DNA of 64,000 nt, from contig DAHVCH010000006.1 in the NCBI GenBank assembly GCA_027314165.1, positions 1 through 64,000 of the forward strand. Reading direction: 5' to 3'. The notes under the pieces were generated by a model. That model worked only from the letters and a program-made list of their open reading frames with translations, made no database searches and was not told the DNA's origin. The stretch comes from Thermoplasmata archaeon. Lineage in GTDB: Archaea; Thermoplasmatota; Thermoplasmata; Lutacidiplasmatales; UBA184. The position numbers and the translations under genes are program-made. Within the stretch, counting starts at the first letter, position 1. Every line of letters begins with the position of its first letter. This document shows, one piece after another, positions 9,240 through 18,015 of this stretch.

Positions 9240-10610
9240 TCAGTCGCGGGGAGCGTAGAGGTCGAGGAGGGCCTCGAGGATCTCCGGTGGCAATCCTCCA
9301 GAGACGAGGCGGCGCAGGCGCGCGGTGGGGCCGGCGAGCAGGCGGCGGACGATCCGCTCTCCCATCCGGGCGAGGACGATCCGCTCCTCCTCGTCCAGGT
9401 GAGGTGCGTGGCGGAGCGCCCCTTCGAGCTCCTCGGCCCTCAGCTTCTCCGCCCGTCGCCAGATCTCGGCGAGCCACGGCTCGAAGGTCCGCGACCGGAG
9501 GTCGTTGAAGGCGCGGGCGGCTCCCCGGCGCGCGGCCTCCTCCTCGGCGGCCGAGGGTGGAGGAAGTGAGAGCTCCTGGCGGATCCGCTGCAGGTCCCAA
9601 AGCTCGCGGTCCTTGCCCCGTCCCACTCCAGGCTCGATGTTCCTGGGGAGCCCGAGGTCGAAGAAGTGCCGGGGTCCCGGAGCGGGGAGGTCGGAGACGC
9701 GGAGCGTCCGGCCCTTCGACTTCCCGGCGGCCACGACCACTTCGGCCCGGGCGAGCTCTCCCTTCAGGGCGGACCAGGGTCGGGCCCGGCAGCCGAGCGT
9801 GGCAAGGGACCCCGCCTCCGGGGCGTGGGCGTGGTAGAGGAGCGTGACCTCGGCGCGGCCCCGGAGGAGCTCCGCGACCCGTCGTCCCACGACTCCGCTG
9901 CCCAGGACCAGCGTCCTCGGGCGTTGCTCCGGGAAGCGGCGGAGCACCTCGGAGGCCACGACGGAGGCGATCGAAGGCGCCTCGCCGGAGCGCTCCGTGT
10001 CGAGGATCTCCGCCCAGGCGACCGCCTCCTCCAGGAGCGTGCGGAGCAACCGGTGGGGACCTCTTCCGAGGGCGGAACGGGAAGCCTGGAGGACCTGCTG
10101 GCGGACCTCCCGCTCCCCGACGGCCGTGGAGTCGAGCCCTGATGCGACACGGAACAGGTGGTGCGCGACGGCAGGGCCCGAGCGCTCCTTCCACGCGGAG
10201 ACCGGTCCGGGGAGGGAGCGGCGAAGCTCCCCCAGCCCCCGTCCATCCCGAAGCACCGCGTAGACCTCGATGCGGTGGCAGCTGCGAAGGCAGGCGATCT
10301 CGACCACGCCCGCGTCCCGGTCGAAGATCTCCCGGAGCTTCTCCGGGGTCGTCGCCAAGCTCGCCCGCTCGAGCGCAGCCAGGCTCCGGTCGGCCAGGCT
10401 CTGGCTCAGCGAAGCGAGCAGCAGCACCGGGGGAGCGGCTCGGGCCCCTCTCGGCTCGGTCGTGTGCGCGCTCGCCGGTGCCACCTGGGAAAGGTCCACG
10501 GAAGCCACGACGGAGGACGAAAGGCTCTCGCCGGGCACGGGCGTTGCACCCGGTCTCCCAGTAAGACGGTTTCCAACCCGCCCCTTTTTACGGGGGTCCG
10601 CGCGCGCCAC
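9240..10610 (-). CDS. hemA: Glutamyl-tRNA reductase (true start may be downstream)
   Basis: VVEIACLRSCHRIEVYAVLRDG...LFRVASGLDSTAVGEREVRQQVLQA...VLGSGVVGRRVAELL; first gene of the haem operon. Confidence 0.9.
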   Translation of the reverse strand: MARADPRKKGRVGNRLTGRPGATPVPGESLSSSVVASVDLSQVAPASAHTTEPRGARAAPPVLLLASLSQSLADRSLAALERASLATTPEKLREIFDRDAGVVEIACLRSCHRIEVYAVLRDGRGLGELRRSLPGPVSAWKERSGPAVAHHLFRVASGLDSTAVGEREVRQQVLQASRSALGRGPHRLLRTLLEEAVAWAEILDTERSGEAPSIASVVASEVLRRFPEQRPRTLVLGSGVVGRRVAELLRGRAEVTLLYHAHAPEAGSLATLGCRARPWSALKGELARAEVVVAAGKSKGRTLRVSDLPAPGPRHFFDLGLPRNIEPGVGRGKDRELWDLQRIRQELSLPPPSAAEEEAARRGAARAFNDLRSRTFEPWLAEIWRRAEKLRAEELEGALRHAPHLDEEERIVLARMGERIVRRLLAGPTARLRRLVSGGLPPEILEALLDLYAPRD

Positions 10611-10684
10611 CGACGGGCGGGTCGGGTGGGGAGCGGAGCGCTGGGAAAAGGGTAAGGTCCGCCGCTCCTACCGGAGGTCTGGCC

Positions 10685-11467
10685 TTGACGCCTCATCCCG
10701 TGCGGGTCCCCCCCTCGGCCGCGGGGAAGCGACGAGGTCGGCAGCAACGGTTCTGGAGCCTGCGGTACGAGGAGGACCCCGCCTTCTTCGGACGGGGAGC
10801 GAGCCCCTTCGCCCGTTGGGCCGCCCCCTGGCTCCGGCGCCACCGGGTCCAGCGGGTCCTGGAGCTCGGGGCAGGTTACGGACGGGACCTGCGGTACCTC
10901 CTCGGGAAGGGGTACGACGCCCGCGGCGTGGACAATGTCCGTCGGGGGGTCTCCCAGGGCCGGGCCTCCCTCTCGCGCCTCTCCCCCACCCCGCACGCCG
11001 AGCGACGACTGACCTGCGGCTCGGCCGAAGCGTGCCTGGCTGCCCAGAGGCCGGGGTCGCTCGACGCGGTGTACTCGAACCTCTTCCTCAACATGGACTA
11101 CACGGAGCGGGAGCACCGGCGCCTGCTCCGGGCCGTAGAGCGTTCCCTCCGCCCCGGAGGGCTCCACCTCTACTCCGTGCGTTCCGTGAACGACCCCTGG
11201 TACGGTCGGGGGGTGCGCCGGGGCCCCGCCACCTTCGACCTCGCCCCGCACGGCACCACGATGCACTTCTTCTCCGAGAGGTACGTCCGTTCCCTCGCGG
11301 TGGGACGTTTCGAGGTGCTCCGCGTCGAGGAGCGGTCCGAAGGGGGGAGGTCGTTCCCCACCAAGGTCCTCTACGTGGTGGAGCGCAAGGGTCCTTCCCG
11401 CCCCCCGCGTGGGTCCGGGGGGCGGCCGAAAGAAGATATCCCTGCTCGGAGTGGCGCGCGCCCGTGA
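10685..11467 (+). CDS. SAM-dependent methyltransferase (class I)
   Basis: VQRVLELGAGYGRDLRYLLGKGYDARGVD; TTG start. Confidence 0.75.
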   Translation: MTPHPVRVPPSAAGKRRGRQQRFWSLRYEEDPAFFGRGASPFARWAAPWLRRHRVQRVLELGAGYGRDLRYLLGKGYDARGVDNVRRGVSQGRASLSRLSPTPHAERRLTCGSAEACLAAQRPGSLDAVYSNLFLNMDYTEREHRRLLRAVERSLRPGGLHLYSVRSVNDPWYGRGVRRGPATFDLAPHGTTMHFFSERYVRSLAVGRFEVLRVEERSEGGRSFPTKVLYVVERKGPSRPPRGSGGRPKEDIPARSGARP

Positions 11468-12444
11468 TCATCACCCGGACGCCGCTCAGGGTCTCCTTTG
11501 CCGGGGGCGGGACGGACCTCCCCTCGTACTACCGGGCCCACGGCGGAGGCTCGGTCGTCTCGGCGGCGATCGACCGCTACATCTACGTCCTGGTCAACGA
11601 GAAGTTCGACCAGGACATCCGGGTGAGCTACTCGCGGGCGGCGGAGTACGTCAGCAGCGTCGACGACATCAAGCACCCGGCGGTCCGGGAGGCGCTTCGG
11701 AGGACGGGCATCACGGGCAAGGTCGAGATCGTGACCATCTCGGACATCCCGGCGGAGGGGACCGGGATCGGGAGCTCAAGCTCCTTCGCCGTGGGCATCC
11801 TGAACGCCCTGTGGGCCTTCCAGGGCCAGCTCAAGGGGCCCGCGGAGCTCGCCGAGGCGGCCTGCGAGCTCGAGATCGAGGGGCTCAAGGAGACGATCGG
11901 CAAGCAGGACCAGTATGCGGCGGCGTTCGGGGGGCTCCACCAGTACGAGTTCCGCCCCGACGACTCCGTCGGGGTCCACGCGCTCCCGCTCTCCCGGGAG
12001 GAACGGGAGCGTTTCGAACGGCATTTCGGCCTCTACTACACCGGGGTCACCCGGTCCGCCGGAAAGGTCCTGGTCGAGCAGGACCGGCGGACGGGGGAGA
12101 ACCTGCAGGCGCTCGAGCGGATGCGGGCGCTCTCGGGGGAGACACGCGAGGCGATCCTCGGGCGGGACTTCCCCCGGGTGGGGACCCTCCTGGACGAGGG
12201 GTGGGAGCTCAAGAAGGGGCTCGCGAACGGCATCACGAGCCCGGTCCTCGACGAGATGTACGCCAAGGCGAAGGCGGCCGGAGCGCTGGGCGGGAAGGTG
12301 ACCGGCGCCGGGGGCGGGGGGTTCCTCCTCGTGGCCGCGCCTCCCGAGAAAAGCCTTCAAGTACAGCACGCCCTCTCGGGGCACCGCTACCTTCCCGTCC
12401 ACATCTCCACCGAAGGGTCGCGCATCGTTTTCGTTGGAAGGTAG
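11464..12444 (+). CDS. GHMP-family sugar kinase, heptose-7-phosphate kinase (HddA)-like
   Basis: IITRTPLRVSFAGGGTDLPSYYRAHGGGSVVSAAIDRYIYV...EGTGIGSSSSFAVGILNAL; GTG start at 11464. Confidence 0.85.
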   Translation: MIITRTPLRVSFAGGGTDLPSYYRAHGGGSVVSAAIDRYIYVLVNEKFDQDIRVSYSRAAEYVSSVDDIKHPAVREALRRTGITGKVEIVTISDIPAEGTGIGSSSSFAVGILNALWAFQGQLKGPAELAEAACELEIEGLKETIGKQDQYAAAFGGLHQYEFRPDDSVGVHALPLSREERERFERHFGLYYTGVTRSAGKVLVEQDRRTGENLQALERMRALSGETREAILGRDFPRVGTLLDEGWELKKGLANGITSPVLDEMYAKAKAAGALGGKVTGAGGGGFLLVAAPPEKSLQVQHALSGHRYLPVHISTEGSRIVFVGR

Positions 12445-12463
12445 GAAGGCAGGAGAACCGACG

Positions 12464-13042
12464 ATGGCCGAGAGCCCGGGACAGTACACGGCGAAGTACG
12501 TACAGGAGACGATCGACTGCCTGAAGGCGCCCTACGTCGCGGAAGGGATCTCCCGCGTCGTGGATGCGATGGTCCGCGCACGGTCCGAGGGTCGGACCAT
12601 CTTCTTCTGCGGGAACGGCGGCAGCGCCGCCACGTCCTCCCACATGTCCCAGGACATCGGGAAGCTCACGATCGTCGAGGGGAAGAAGCGGTTCAAGACC
12701 ATCTCGCTCACCGACCCGGTCTCGCTCATCCTGGCCTGGGCGAACGACAAGAGCTACGCCGAGATCTTCGCCGAGCAGGTGAAGAGCCACGGGACGAAGG
12801 GCGACGTGATCATCGGGATCAGTGGGAGCGGGAACTCCCCGAACGTGCTCCGCGCCCTCGAAGAGGCCCGCAAGCTCGGCATGACCACGGTGGGGTTCAT
12901 CGGCATGGGCGGCGGGAAGATGTCGCCCCTCTGCGACATCCCGATCGTGGTCCCCTCCAACAACATGCAGCACATCGAGGACATCCACCACATCATGCTC
13001 CACCTGCTGGCCGCCTACCTCCGCGACGAACGCGCGGCCTGA
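12464..13042 (+). CDS. SIS-domain phosphoheptose isomerase-like (GmhA-like)
   Basis: IFFCGNGGSAATSSHMSQDIGK...VIIGISGSGNSPNVLRALEEARKLGMTTVGFIG. Confidence 0.85.
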   Translation: MAESPGQYTAKYVQETIDCLKAPYVAEGISRVVDAMVRARSEGRTIFFCGNGGSAATSSHMSQDIGKLTIVEGKKRFKTISLTDPVSLILAWANDKSYAEIFAEQVKSHGTKGDVIIGISGSGNSPNVLRALEEARKLGMTTVGFIGMGGGKMSPLCDIPIVVPSNNMQHIEDIHHIMLHLLAAYLRDERAA

Positions 13043-13102
13043 GACGACCCGGTAGCCGGGGATAGGAGAAGCACCGGCAGGCGACCGGAGATCGGAGGGA
13101 CA

Positions 13103-13996
13103 ATGGCCGAGAAGGTCCGGGAGTACATGATCCTCCAGGTCGAGCACGTCCAGGAGACGGCCACGGTGGGCGAGGCGATCGACCAGCTCATCAAGAGCCG
13201 CCACCACGGCTTCCCCGTCATCAGCGACGCGGGCAAGCTGGTGGGGTTCGTGAGCGCGAAGGAGCTGCTCCGGCACGCCGACCGGAGGGGGCTCCACCTC
13301 CGCAACATCATCAAACCGGGCACCTACACGGCCGCCCCCGAGATGCCGCTCGACGACGCGGCCCGGGTCCTCTTCCGCTACGGGCTGCGCGACCTGCCGG
13401 TGGTCGACGACAACGGCCACCTGGTCGGGATCCTCGGGAACCTGGACGTCGTCCGCAGCCATTTCGAGCGCGCGACCCCGGTGAAGGCCGACACGCTGCG
13501 GAAGCTGCTGAACGAGCGGTACGGGTTCACCTTCTCGCTCCACCGCGGGCTGGTCCCGATCCCCAACCTGCGTCCGACGCAGTGGAAGGTGTACGAGGAC
13601 GAGCTCGAAGGGCGGCGCTACGAGCTCGAGCGAGGGTTCGCCGAACCGGTCCTCGCGATCCAGAAGGGGGACTCCTTCATCCTCGTCGACGGCCACCACC
13701 GCGCGCTGGCCGCCCGGGAGATGGGGCTCCAGCAGCTGCAGGCCTTCATCCTCTCCTGCGACTCGCCCGAGGACTTCGCCAAGGTGGAGATCGGGCTCGA
13801 GCGGATAGCCAAGGACCACCACCTGAACGGTCTTGCCGACATCGAGGTGGACCGCAGCGGCCACCACCCGCTCATCGAGGTCACGACGCAGCTCATCCGC
13901 CGCTTCGAAGGCGAGGAGGCCTCGCGCCTCACCGCGGGAGGAGCCCCCCCCTCGGGGAAGAGCACGAGCGACCCGCCCAGCGGCACCTCCGCGTAG
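13103..13996 (+). CDS. CBS-domain pair fused to ParB/SerK-like domain
   Basis: Two CBS units (VREYMILQVEHVQETATVGEAIDQLIKSRHHGFPVISDAGKLVGFVSAKELL; MPLDDAARVLFRYGLRDLPVVDDNGHLVGILGNLDVV) then VPIPNLRPTQWKVYEDELEGRRYELERGFAEPVLAIQKGDSFILVDGHHRALAAREMG. Confidence 0.8.
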   Translation: MAEKVREYMILQVEHVQETATVGEAIDQLIKSRHHGFPVISDAGKLVGFVSAKELLRHADRRGLHLRNIIKPGTYTAAPEMPLDDAARVLFRYGLRDLPVVDDNGHLVGILGNLDVVRSHFERATPVKADTLRKLLNERYGFTFSLHRGLVPIPNLRPTQWKVYEDELEGRRYELERGFAEPVLAIQKGDSFILVDGHHRALAAREMGLQQLQAFILSCDSPEDFAKVEIGLERIAKDHHLNGLADIEVDRSGHHPLIEVTTQLIRRFEGEEASRLTAGGAPPSGKSTSDPPSGTSA

Positions 13997-14048
13997 GGGC
14001 GCGGGGCCATCGCAGTCGTTATAGAGCAATACGAGGTCGCGCCTCGCG

Positions 14049-15101
14049 ATGTCGGGCCCAAGCCGCGGCCGCTCCGCCCACCGGCTACGGTCGCGCCGGG
14101 GGGTGGTCTCGGGGGCGCTCGTGCTGCTCGCCGTAGGGGGCCTTCTCTCCCTTCCGTTCGCCGCCCACTACGGGGTCCTGCCGCCGTCCGAGGCCGTCGG
14201 AGCGGCGCACGAGGTCGCGTTCTCCGTCGTCTACGCCCACGTGATGATGAACGACAGCTCCCCCGGCTTCTACTGGGGCAGCGGCGAGAACGTGGTGAGC
14301 GCCAACTCCACGATCGCCCTCGTCCTCTACAACAACGGGACGACGACCCACTCCTTCTCCGTCTACATGCTCCGCAACCAGGTGATCTCCGCGACCACGG
14401 ACAACACCCCCGCGAAGCTCAACACCACGTGGGCGGCGGCCCCGGGCCCCAACTTCTGGCTGCCGGGGGGGACCAACCTGTCCGCGACGCTCAACTTCTC
14501 CAACCCTGGGACCTACCAGGTGGTCTCGCTCTACCCCTACCAGTTCCAGTCCGGGTTCACGACGACGATCACGGTGCTTCCGGCGGGATCGGCCACCAAG
14601 TCCTACGTCTTCGACAACGCCACCTCCGCGCTGACCTTCGTGCCGGCCATCCTGACCGCGCCCGCCAACACGCCGATCGTGTTCGAGGTCACGGCGCAGC
14701 AGGGGGGGCACACCTTCTCCCTCGACATGACCTCGAACGACACCAGCCTCGTGACCGGGACCTCGCTCCCGAGCCCGCTTCCGCCTGGGCTCGCGAACAC
14801 CCCGGTGAACCTGGAGCTCAACAACCAGGGGCAGACCTACGCCTCCGCCCCCACCATCCTGAAGGCGGGCGTCTACTGGTTCGTCTGCGAGATCCCGGGC
14901 CACTTCCAGCAGGGCATGTGGGGGAAGATCTACGTCGGGCTGATACCGTCCCCGCCGCCGAACGTGCCGCATATCACCCAGGTGATGCAGTACGGATACC
15001 TCGCCCTCGCCGGGATCATCGTGAGCGGTGCGGCGTTCCTGGTCCTCATGGGGCAGAACGAGCGGCCCGCGCTCGCGGGTCCCGCGCCGCGTGAGCACTG
15101 A
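14049..15101 (+). CDS. Membrane-anchored multi-domain cupredoxin
   Basis: Signal segment, beta-rich repeats, type-1 Cu C-x4-H-x4-M loop (CEIPGHFQQGMWG), C-terminal TM. Confidence 0.8.
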   Translation: MSGPSRGRSAHRLRSRRGVVSGALVLLAVGGLLSLPFAAHYGVLPPSEAVGAAHEVAFSVVYAHVMMNDSSPGFYWGSGENVVSANSTIALVLYNNGTTTHSFSVYMLRNQVISATTDNTPAKLNTTWAAAPGPNFWLPGGTNLSATLNFSNPGTYQVVSLYPYQFQSGFTTTITVLPAGSATKSYVFDNATSALTFVPAILTAPANTPIVFEVTAQQGGHTFSLDMTSNDTSLVTGTSLPSPLPPGLANTPVNLELNNQGQTYASAPTILKAGVYWFVCEIPGHFQQGMWGKIYVGLIPSPPPNVPHITQVMQYGYLALAGIIVSGAAFLVLMGQNERPALAGPAPREH

Positions 15102-15669
15102 CGGGGCCTCCGCCGTGGCCGGCGAGAGGCGCTGGGTCGCCTTCCTGCGCGCGGTCAACGTGGGGGACCGCGCCGTACCGATGGCGGAGCTCACCTCGCT
15201 GGCCGAGGGGCTGGGGCTTCGGGGGGTCCGCACGTGGCTGCGGAGCGGGAACGTCGTCTTCCGGGACGACGGGCGGAACTCGTCCTCCGCGCTCGAACGC
15301 CGTTTCGAGGTCGCAGCGGGGAGACAGCTCGGGCTCACGACGGAGGTCCTGGTGCGGTCGACCGAGGAGCTCGAGGAGGTGCTCTCGAGCGGCCCCTTCA
15401 CGGCCTTTGCGAGGACCGACCCGAGCCACCTGCTGGTGGTCCTGCTGAAGGCGCCGCCTCAGAAGGAGCGCGTGCTCGCCCTGGCCTCTTCGATCTCGGG
15501 TCGGGAGGAGGTGCGCGCCGGCCCCCGGTGCCTCTACGCGAAGTATCCCGAGGGGATCGGGCGCTCGAGGCTCACCCTCTCCAGGATCGAATCCGCGTTG
15601 GGCACGCGGGGGACCGCACGGAACTGGAACACGCTCTCCCGACTGGTCGAGATGAGCCGGGAGGACTGA
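15091..15669 (+). CDS. DUF1697 family protein
   Basis: RWVAFLRAVNVGDRAVPMAELTSLAEGLGLRGVRTWLRSGNVVF; GTG start overlapping the upstream stop. Confidence 0.75.
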   Translation: MSTDGASAVAGERRWVAFLRAVNVGDRAVPMAELTSLAEGLGLRGVRTWLRSGNVVFRDDGRNSSSALERRFEVAAGRQLGLTTEVLVRSTEELEEVLSSGPFTAFARTDPSHLLVVLLKAPPQKERVLALASSISGREEVRAGPRCLYAKYPEGIGRSRLTLSRIESALGTRGTARNWNTLSRLVEMSRED

Positions 15670-15697
15670 CCGGGGGGAGGGTCGGCCTCGGGGGTCC

Positions 15698-16393
15698 TCA
15701 GCTCGAGGGCAGGTCGCCCGAGCTCGGTAGGACCACGACGTAGGAGATCATGGCGTAGTGGCCCTGTCCGCAGAACTCCGTGCACTGGATGAGGAAGCGC
15801 GTCCAGGGGGCGGTGCCCGCCGGGATGGTGAACCAGTAGTGGTTGATGCGCCCGGGGATCGCGTCGATGCGGACCCCGAGCTGCGGGATGTTGAAGCTGT
15901 GGACGACATCCGACGAGGTCACGTTCATGTCGACGACCGCGTTCTGGGGGACGTAGAGCACCGCGGTGGAGGTCGCGTTCCCGTACGCGTTCAGCACCTT
16001 CGCCGCGTAGGAGTCGGTGTAGTTGTACGACCACACCCACTGGCTGCCGGTGACGTTCACGTGCCAGTTCGCATTGGCCCCGTAGGCGGTCGGTCCGGTG
16101 TCCAGGTTGTAGAGCAGCCCCACGGAAAGCCCCGCGACGCTGGTCAACAGGAAGATCGGGATGATCGTCCAGGCCCACTCGATCTGCTTCCACTTCCGGC
16201 GGTTCGCCTCGGCCCGGGCGTTGGGCCGCAGGGTGGGAAGGGCGACCGCGTCGATCGGCTTCGCCGAGGATGGGGCTTTGGAGGTCGAGGCTGAGGAGGT
16301 GGCGGAAGTGGGAGCGCCGGTGCGCTTCGTCGCGGGGGCCTTCGAAGGGGCCGGAGCGGCCGTGGGTCCACCGGAGGCCGTCGACGACGTCAC
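15698..16393 (-). CDS. coxB: Cytochrome c oxidase subunit II (CuA)
   Basis: One evident TM (IEWAWTIIPIFLLTSVAGLSVGLLY), GSQWVWSYNYTD, VVHSFNIPQLGVRIDAIPGRINHYWF, CTEFCGQGHYAM CuA motif. Confidence 0.92.
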   Translation of the reverse strand: MTSSTASGGPTAAPAPSKAPATKRTGAPTSATSSASTSKAPSSAKPIDAVALPTLRPNARAEANRRKWKQIEWAWTIIPIFLLTSVAGLSVGLLYNLDTGPTAYGANANWHVNVTGSQWVWSYNYTDSYAAKVLNAYGNATSTAVLYVPQNAVVDMNVTSSDVVHSFNIPQLGVRIDAIPGRINHYWFTIPAGTAPWTRFLIQCTEFCGQGHYAMISYVVVLPSSGDLPSS

Positions 16394-16626
16394 GGGCTAC
16401 CTCTGGAGGGCTTCTGGGCCTGGGCGACCCCGGGCACGGGCCGGTCCTGGGCGAGGGGCTCGTGGGAGATGTGCCGAGCCAGGGCCCAGATGAGCAGCAG
16501 GATGTACACGATCCCCACGGCGAGCGCCATGAGGAAGACGGTCCACAGCAGCCACTCGGTGTACTGCAGCGGGGTCTCGGGCACGCTCTGGGCCAGAAGC
16601 AGAGAGAATGTCGCTGGGCCGCCCAC
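16390..16626 (-). CDS. Small single-TM protein coupled to coxB
   Basis: ETPLQYTEWLLWTVFLMALAVGIVYILLLIWALARHISH; 4-bp overlap with coxB; GTG start at 16626 preferred over the longer ORF, which would run through the tandem repeats. Confidence 0.6.
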   Translation of the reverse strand: MGGPATFSLLLAQSVPETPLQYTEWLLWTVFLMALAVGIVYILLLIWALARHISHEPLAQDRPVPGVAQAQKPSRGSP

Positions 16627-16695
16627 GGTGTCCCTGTGAGCATCTTCTGAGCCTAAAAAGCCGACGGAGCGCAGGGGGCCGAGGAGCGAGCGGGC

Positions 16696-16772
16696 GGCCG
16701 TACGGGGGCCCCACGAGGGCCGCACGAGAGGCGCACGAGGAAGGCACGGGGGCCGCACGAGGGCCGCACCTG
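16696..16772. repeat. Seven tandem degenerate copies of an 11-bp repeat (GGCCGCACGAG)
   Basis: GGCCGTACGGG GGCCCCACGAG GGCCGCACGAG AGGCGCACGAG GAAGGCACGGG GGCCGCACGAG GGCCGCACCTG, contiguous. Confidence 0.85.
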
Positions 16773-16789
16773 GAAGGGGGTCCCAAACG

Positions 16790-16806
16790 GAGGCCTTTTA
16801 GGCCTC
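16790..16806. promoter_or_regulatory. Palindrome with TATA-like core upstream of the cupredoxin gene
   Basis: GAGGCC-TTTTA-GGCCTC, 46-62 bp upstream of ATG 16852. Confidence 0.5.
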
Positions 16807-16851
16807 GAGCCGTGCGGCGCACGCAAGGAACTCGGAGGAACCTAGGGGAAG

Positions 16852-17577
16852 ATGCGCTCGTGGTTCCGTCTGGCCACCTTCTTCGCGATCGTGGTCCTGC
16901 TCATGACCTATTACGGTGCCGGAGCGACCGGGTTGCTCGGGGGAGCCCTCGGGGCCTCGCCCAGCCCGTCACTCTCGGCGTGCTCCTCGAACGTGACGGT
17001 CCAGGCGACCGACTACGTCTGGACGAGCAACGACGGGAGCGGCTCCGCGATCGGCGAGGTGTGCAAGACGGTCACCTTCAACGTGGTGAACACCGGTAGC
17101 ACCGCGCACACGTTCACGGTCTCGAACCTGGTGAACAAGACCGACACGAGCTCCACCGACACGTCCTTCTTCTCCTGGCCGAACCTCTACTACAGCCAGG
17201 GCCTGAACGCCAGCGGCTCCGCCGGCGGGACGCTCACCGTCAAGATCACCTTCGGAGCGCAGGGGGCCTACGAGTACACCTGCATCCCGCACTACGGCCT
17301 GGGCATGTTCGGGGAGATCTACGTCCTCGAAGCGCCTCCGGCCCCTCCCCCTCCCGCCCCGGCCTTCGAGCCGTTCTGGTACATCGTCATCGCGGTCACA
17401 GGGCTCGCGGTGTTGAGCGTGGTCCTGGGCATCGTCTACGGGAAGCGCGGCGCGTACCCGGACGCCCTGCCCCCGCGCGGGATCCCGATCACCAGCCGAC
17501 CGGAGTACTTCAACGACTCACGGCCGGAGCCCCTGGACTCGGCCGACCCTAGGCTCACGAACGAGCCCGAGCACTGA
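16852..17577 (+). CDS. Membrane-anchored cupredoxin (plastocyanin/halocyanin-like)
   Basis: N-terminal signal/TM, HTFTVSNLVNKTD, C-x2-H-x4-M loop (YTCIPHYGLGMFGEIYV), C-terminal TM. Confidence 0.85.
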   Translation: MRSWFRLATFFAIVVLLMTYYGAGATGLLGGALGASPSPSLSACSSNVTVQATDYVWTSNDGSGSAIGEVCKTVTFNVVNTGSTAHTFTVSNLVNKTDTSSTDTSFFSWPNLYYSQGLNASGSAGGTLTVKITFGAQGAYEYTCIPHYGLGMFGEIYVLEAPPAPPPPAPAFEPFWYIVIAVTGLAVLSVVLGIVYGKRGAYPDALPPRGIPITSRPEYFNDSRPEPLDSADPRLTNEPEH

Positions 17578-17729
17578 GCCGCTCCCCTGGGCAGGGAGGG
17601 CGGGCGGCCGCCCGTTGACCCCCCTCCTCGGCGTGGCGAGCGGGTCGCGGAGCCGGCCGGATGGCCCCGCATCAGGCCACCGCGCGGGGCGCGGGGACGA
17701 CCGGGCCAGGGGTCCTGCTTTCGAAGCCG

Positions 17730-17735
17730 TTATAC
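17730..17735 (+). promoter_or_regulatory. TATA-box-like element for the tatA-led operon
   Basis: AAGCCGTTATACGG about 35 bp upstream of ATG 17766. Confidence 0.35.
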
Positions 17736-17765
17736 GGGCTGGGTTCTCGAGCCCGCGGGGCACCC

Positions 17766-17993
17766 ATGTTCGACAGTATGGACGACCTGCTCATCATCGC
17801 CGTGATCGTCGTCATCCTCTTCTGGGGATGGGCGAAGATCCCCCAGCTCGCCCACAGCCTGGGACGGGCGATGGGAGAGTTCAAGAAGGGACGGCTCGAG
17901 TCCGAGCGCGAACTTGCAGCTCAGACCGCCCAGAGCCCGCCCGCAGCCTCGGGATCGCCCCGCGTTGTGCGTGACTCCGCGTCGGGCCGCTGA
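17766..17993 (+). CDS. tatA: Sec-independent translocase TatA/E
   Basis: MDDLLIIAVIVVILFWGWAKIPQLAHSLGRAMGEFKKG. Confidence 0.88.
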   Translation: MFDSMDDLLIIAVIVVILFWGWAKIPQLAHSLGRAMGEFKKGRLESERELAAQTAQSPPAASGSPRVVRDSASGR

Positions 17994-18015
17994 ACGCCCC
18001 GAGAGGTAACAGGAC

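Noticed and set aside
16627-16758. Upstream extension of the small TM protein to 16758
   Set aside because: It would translate the 11-bp tandem array, whose period breaks codon phase; a GTG start at 16626 is more sensible.
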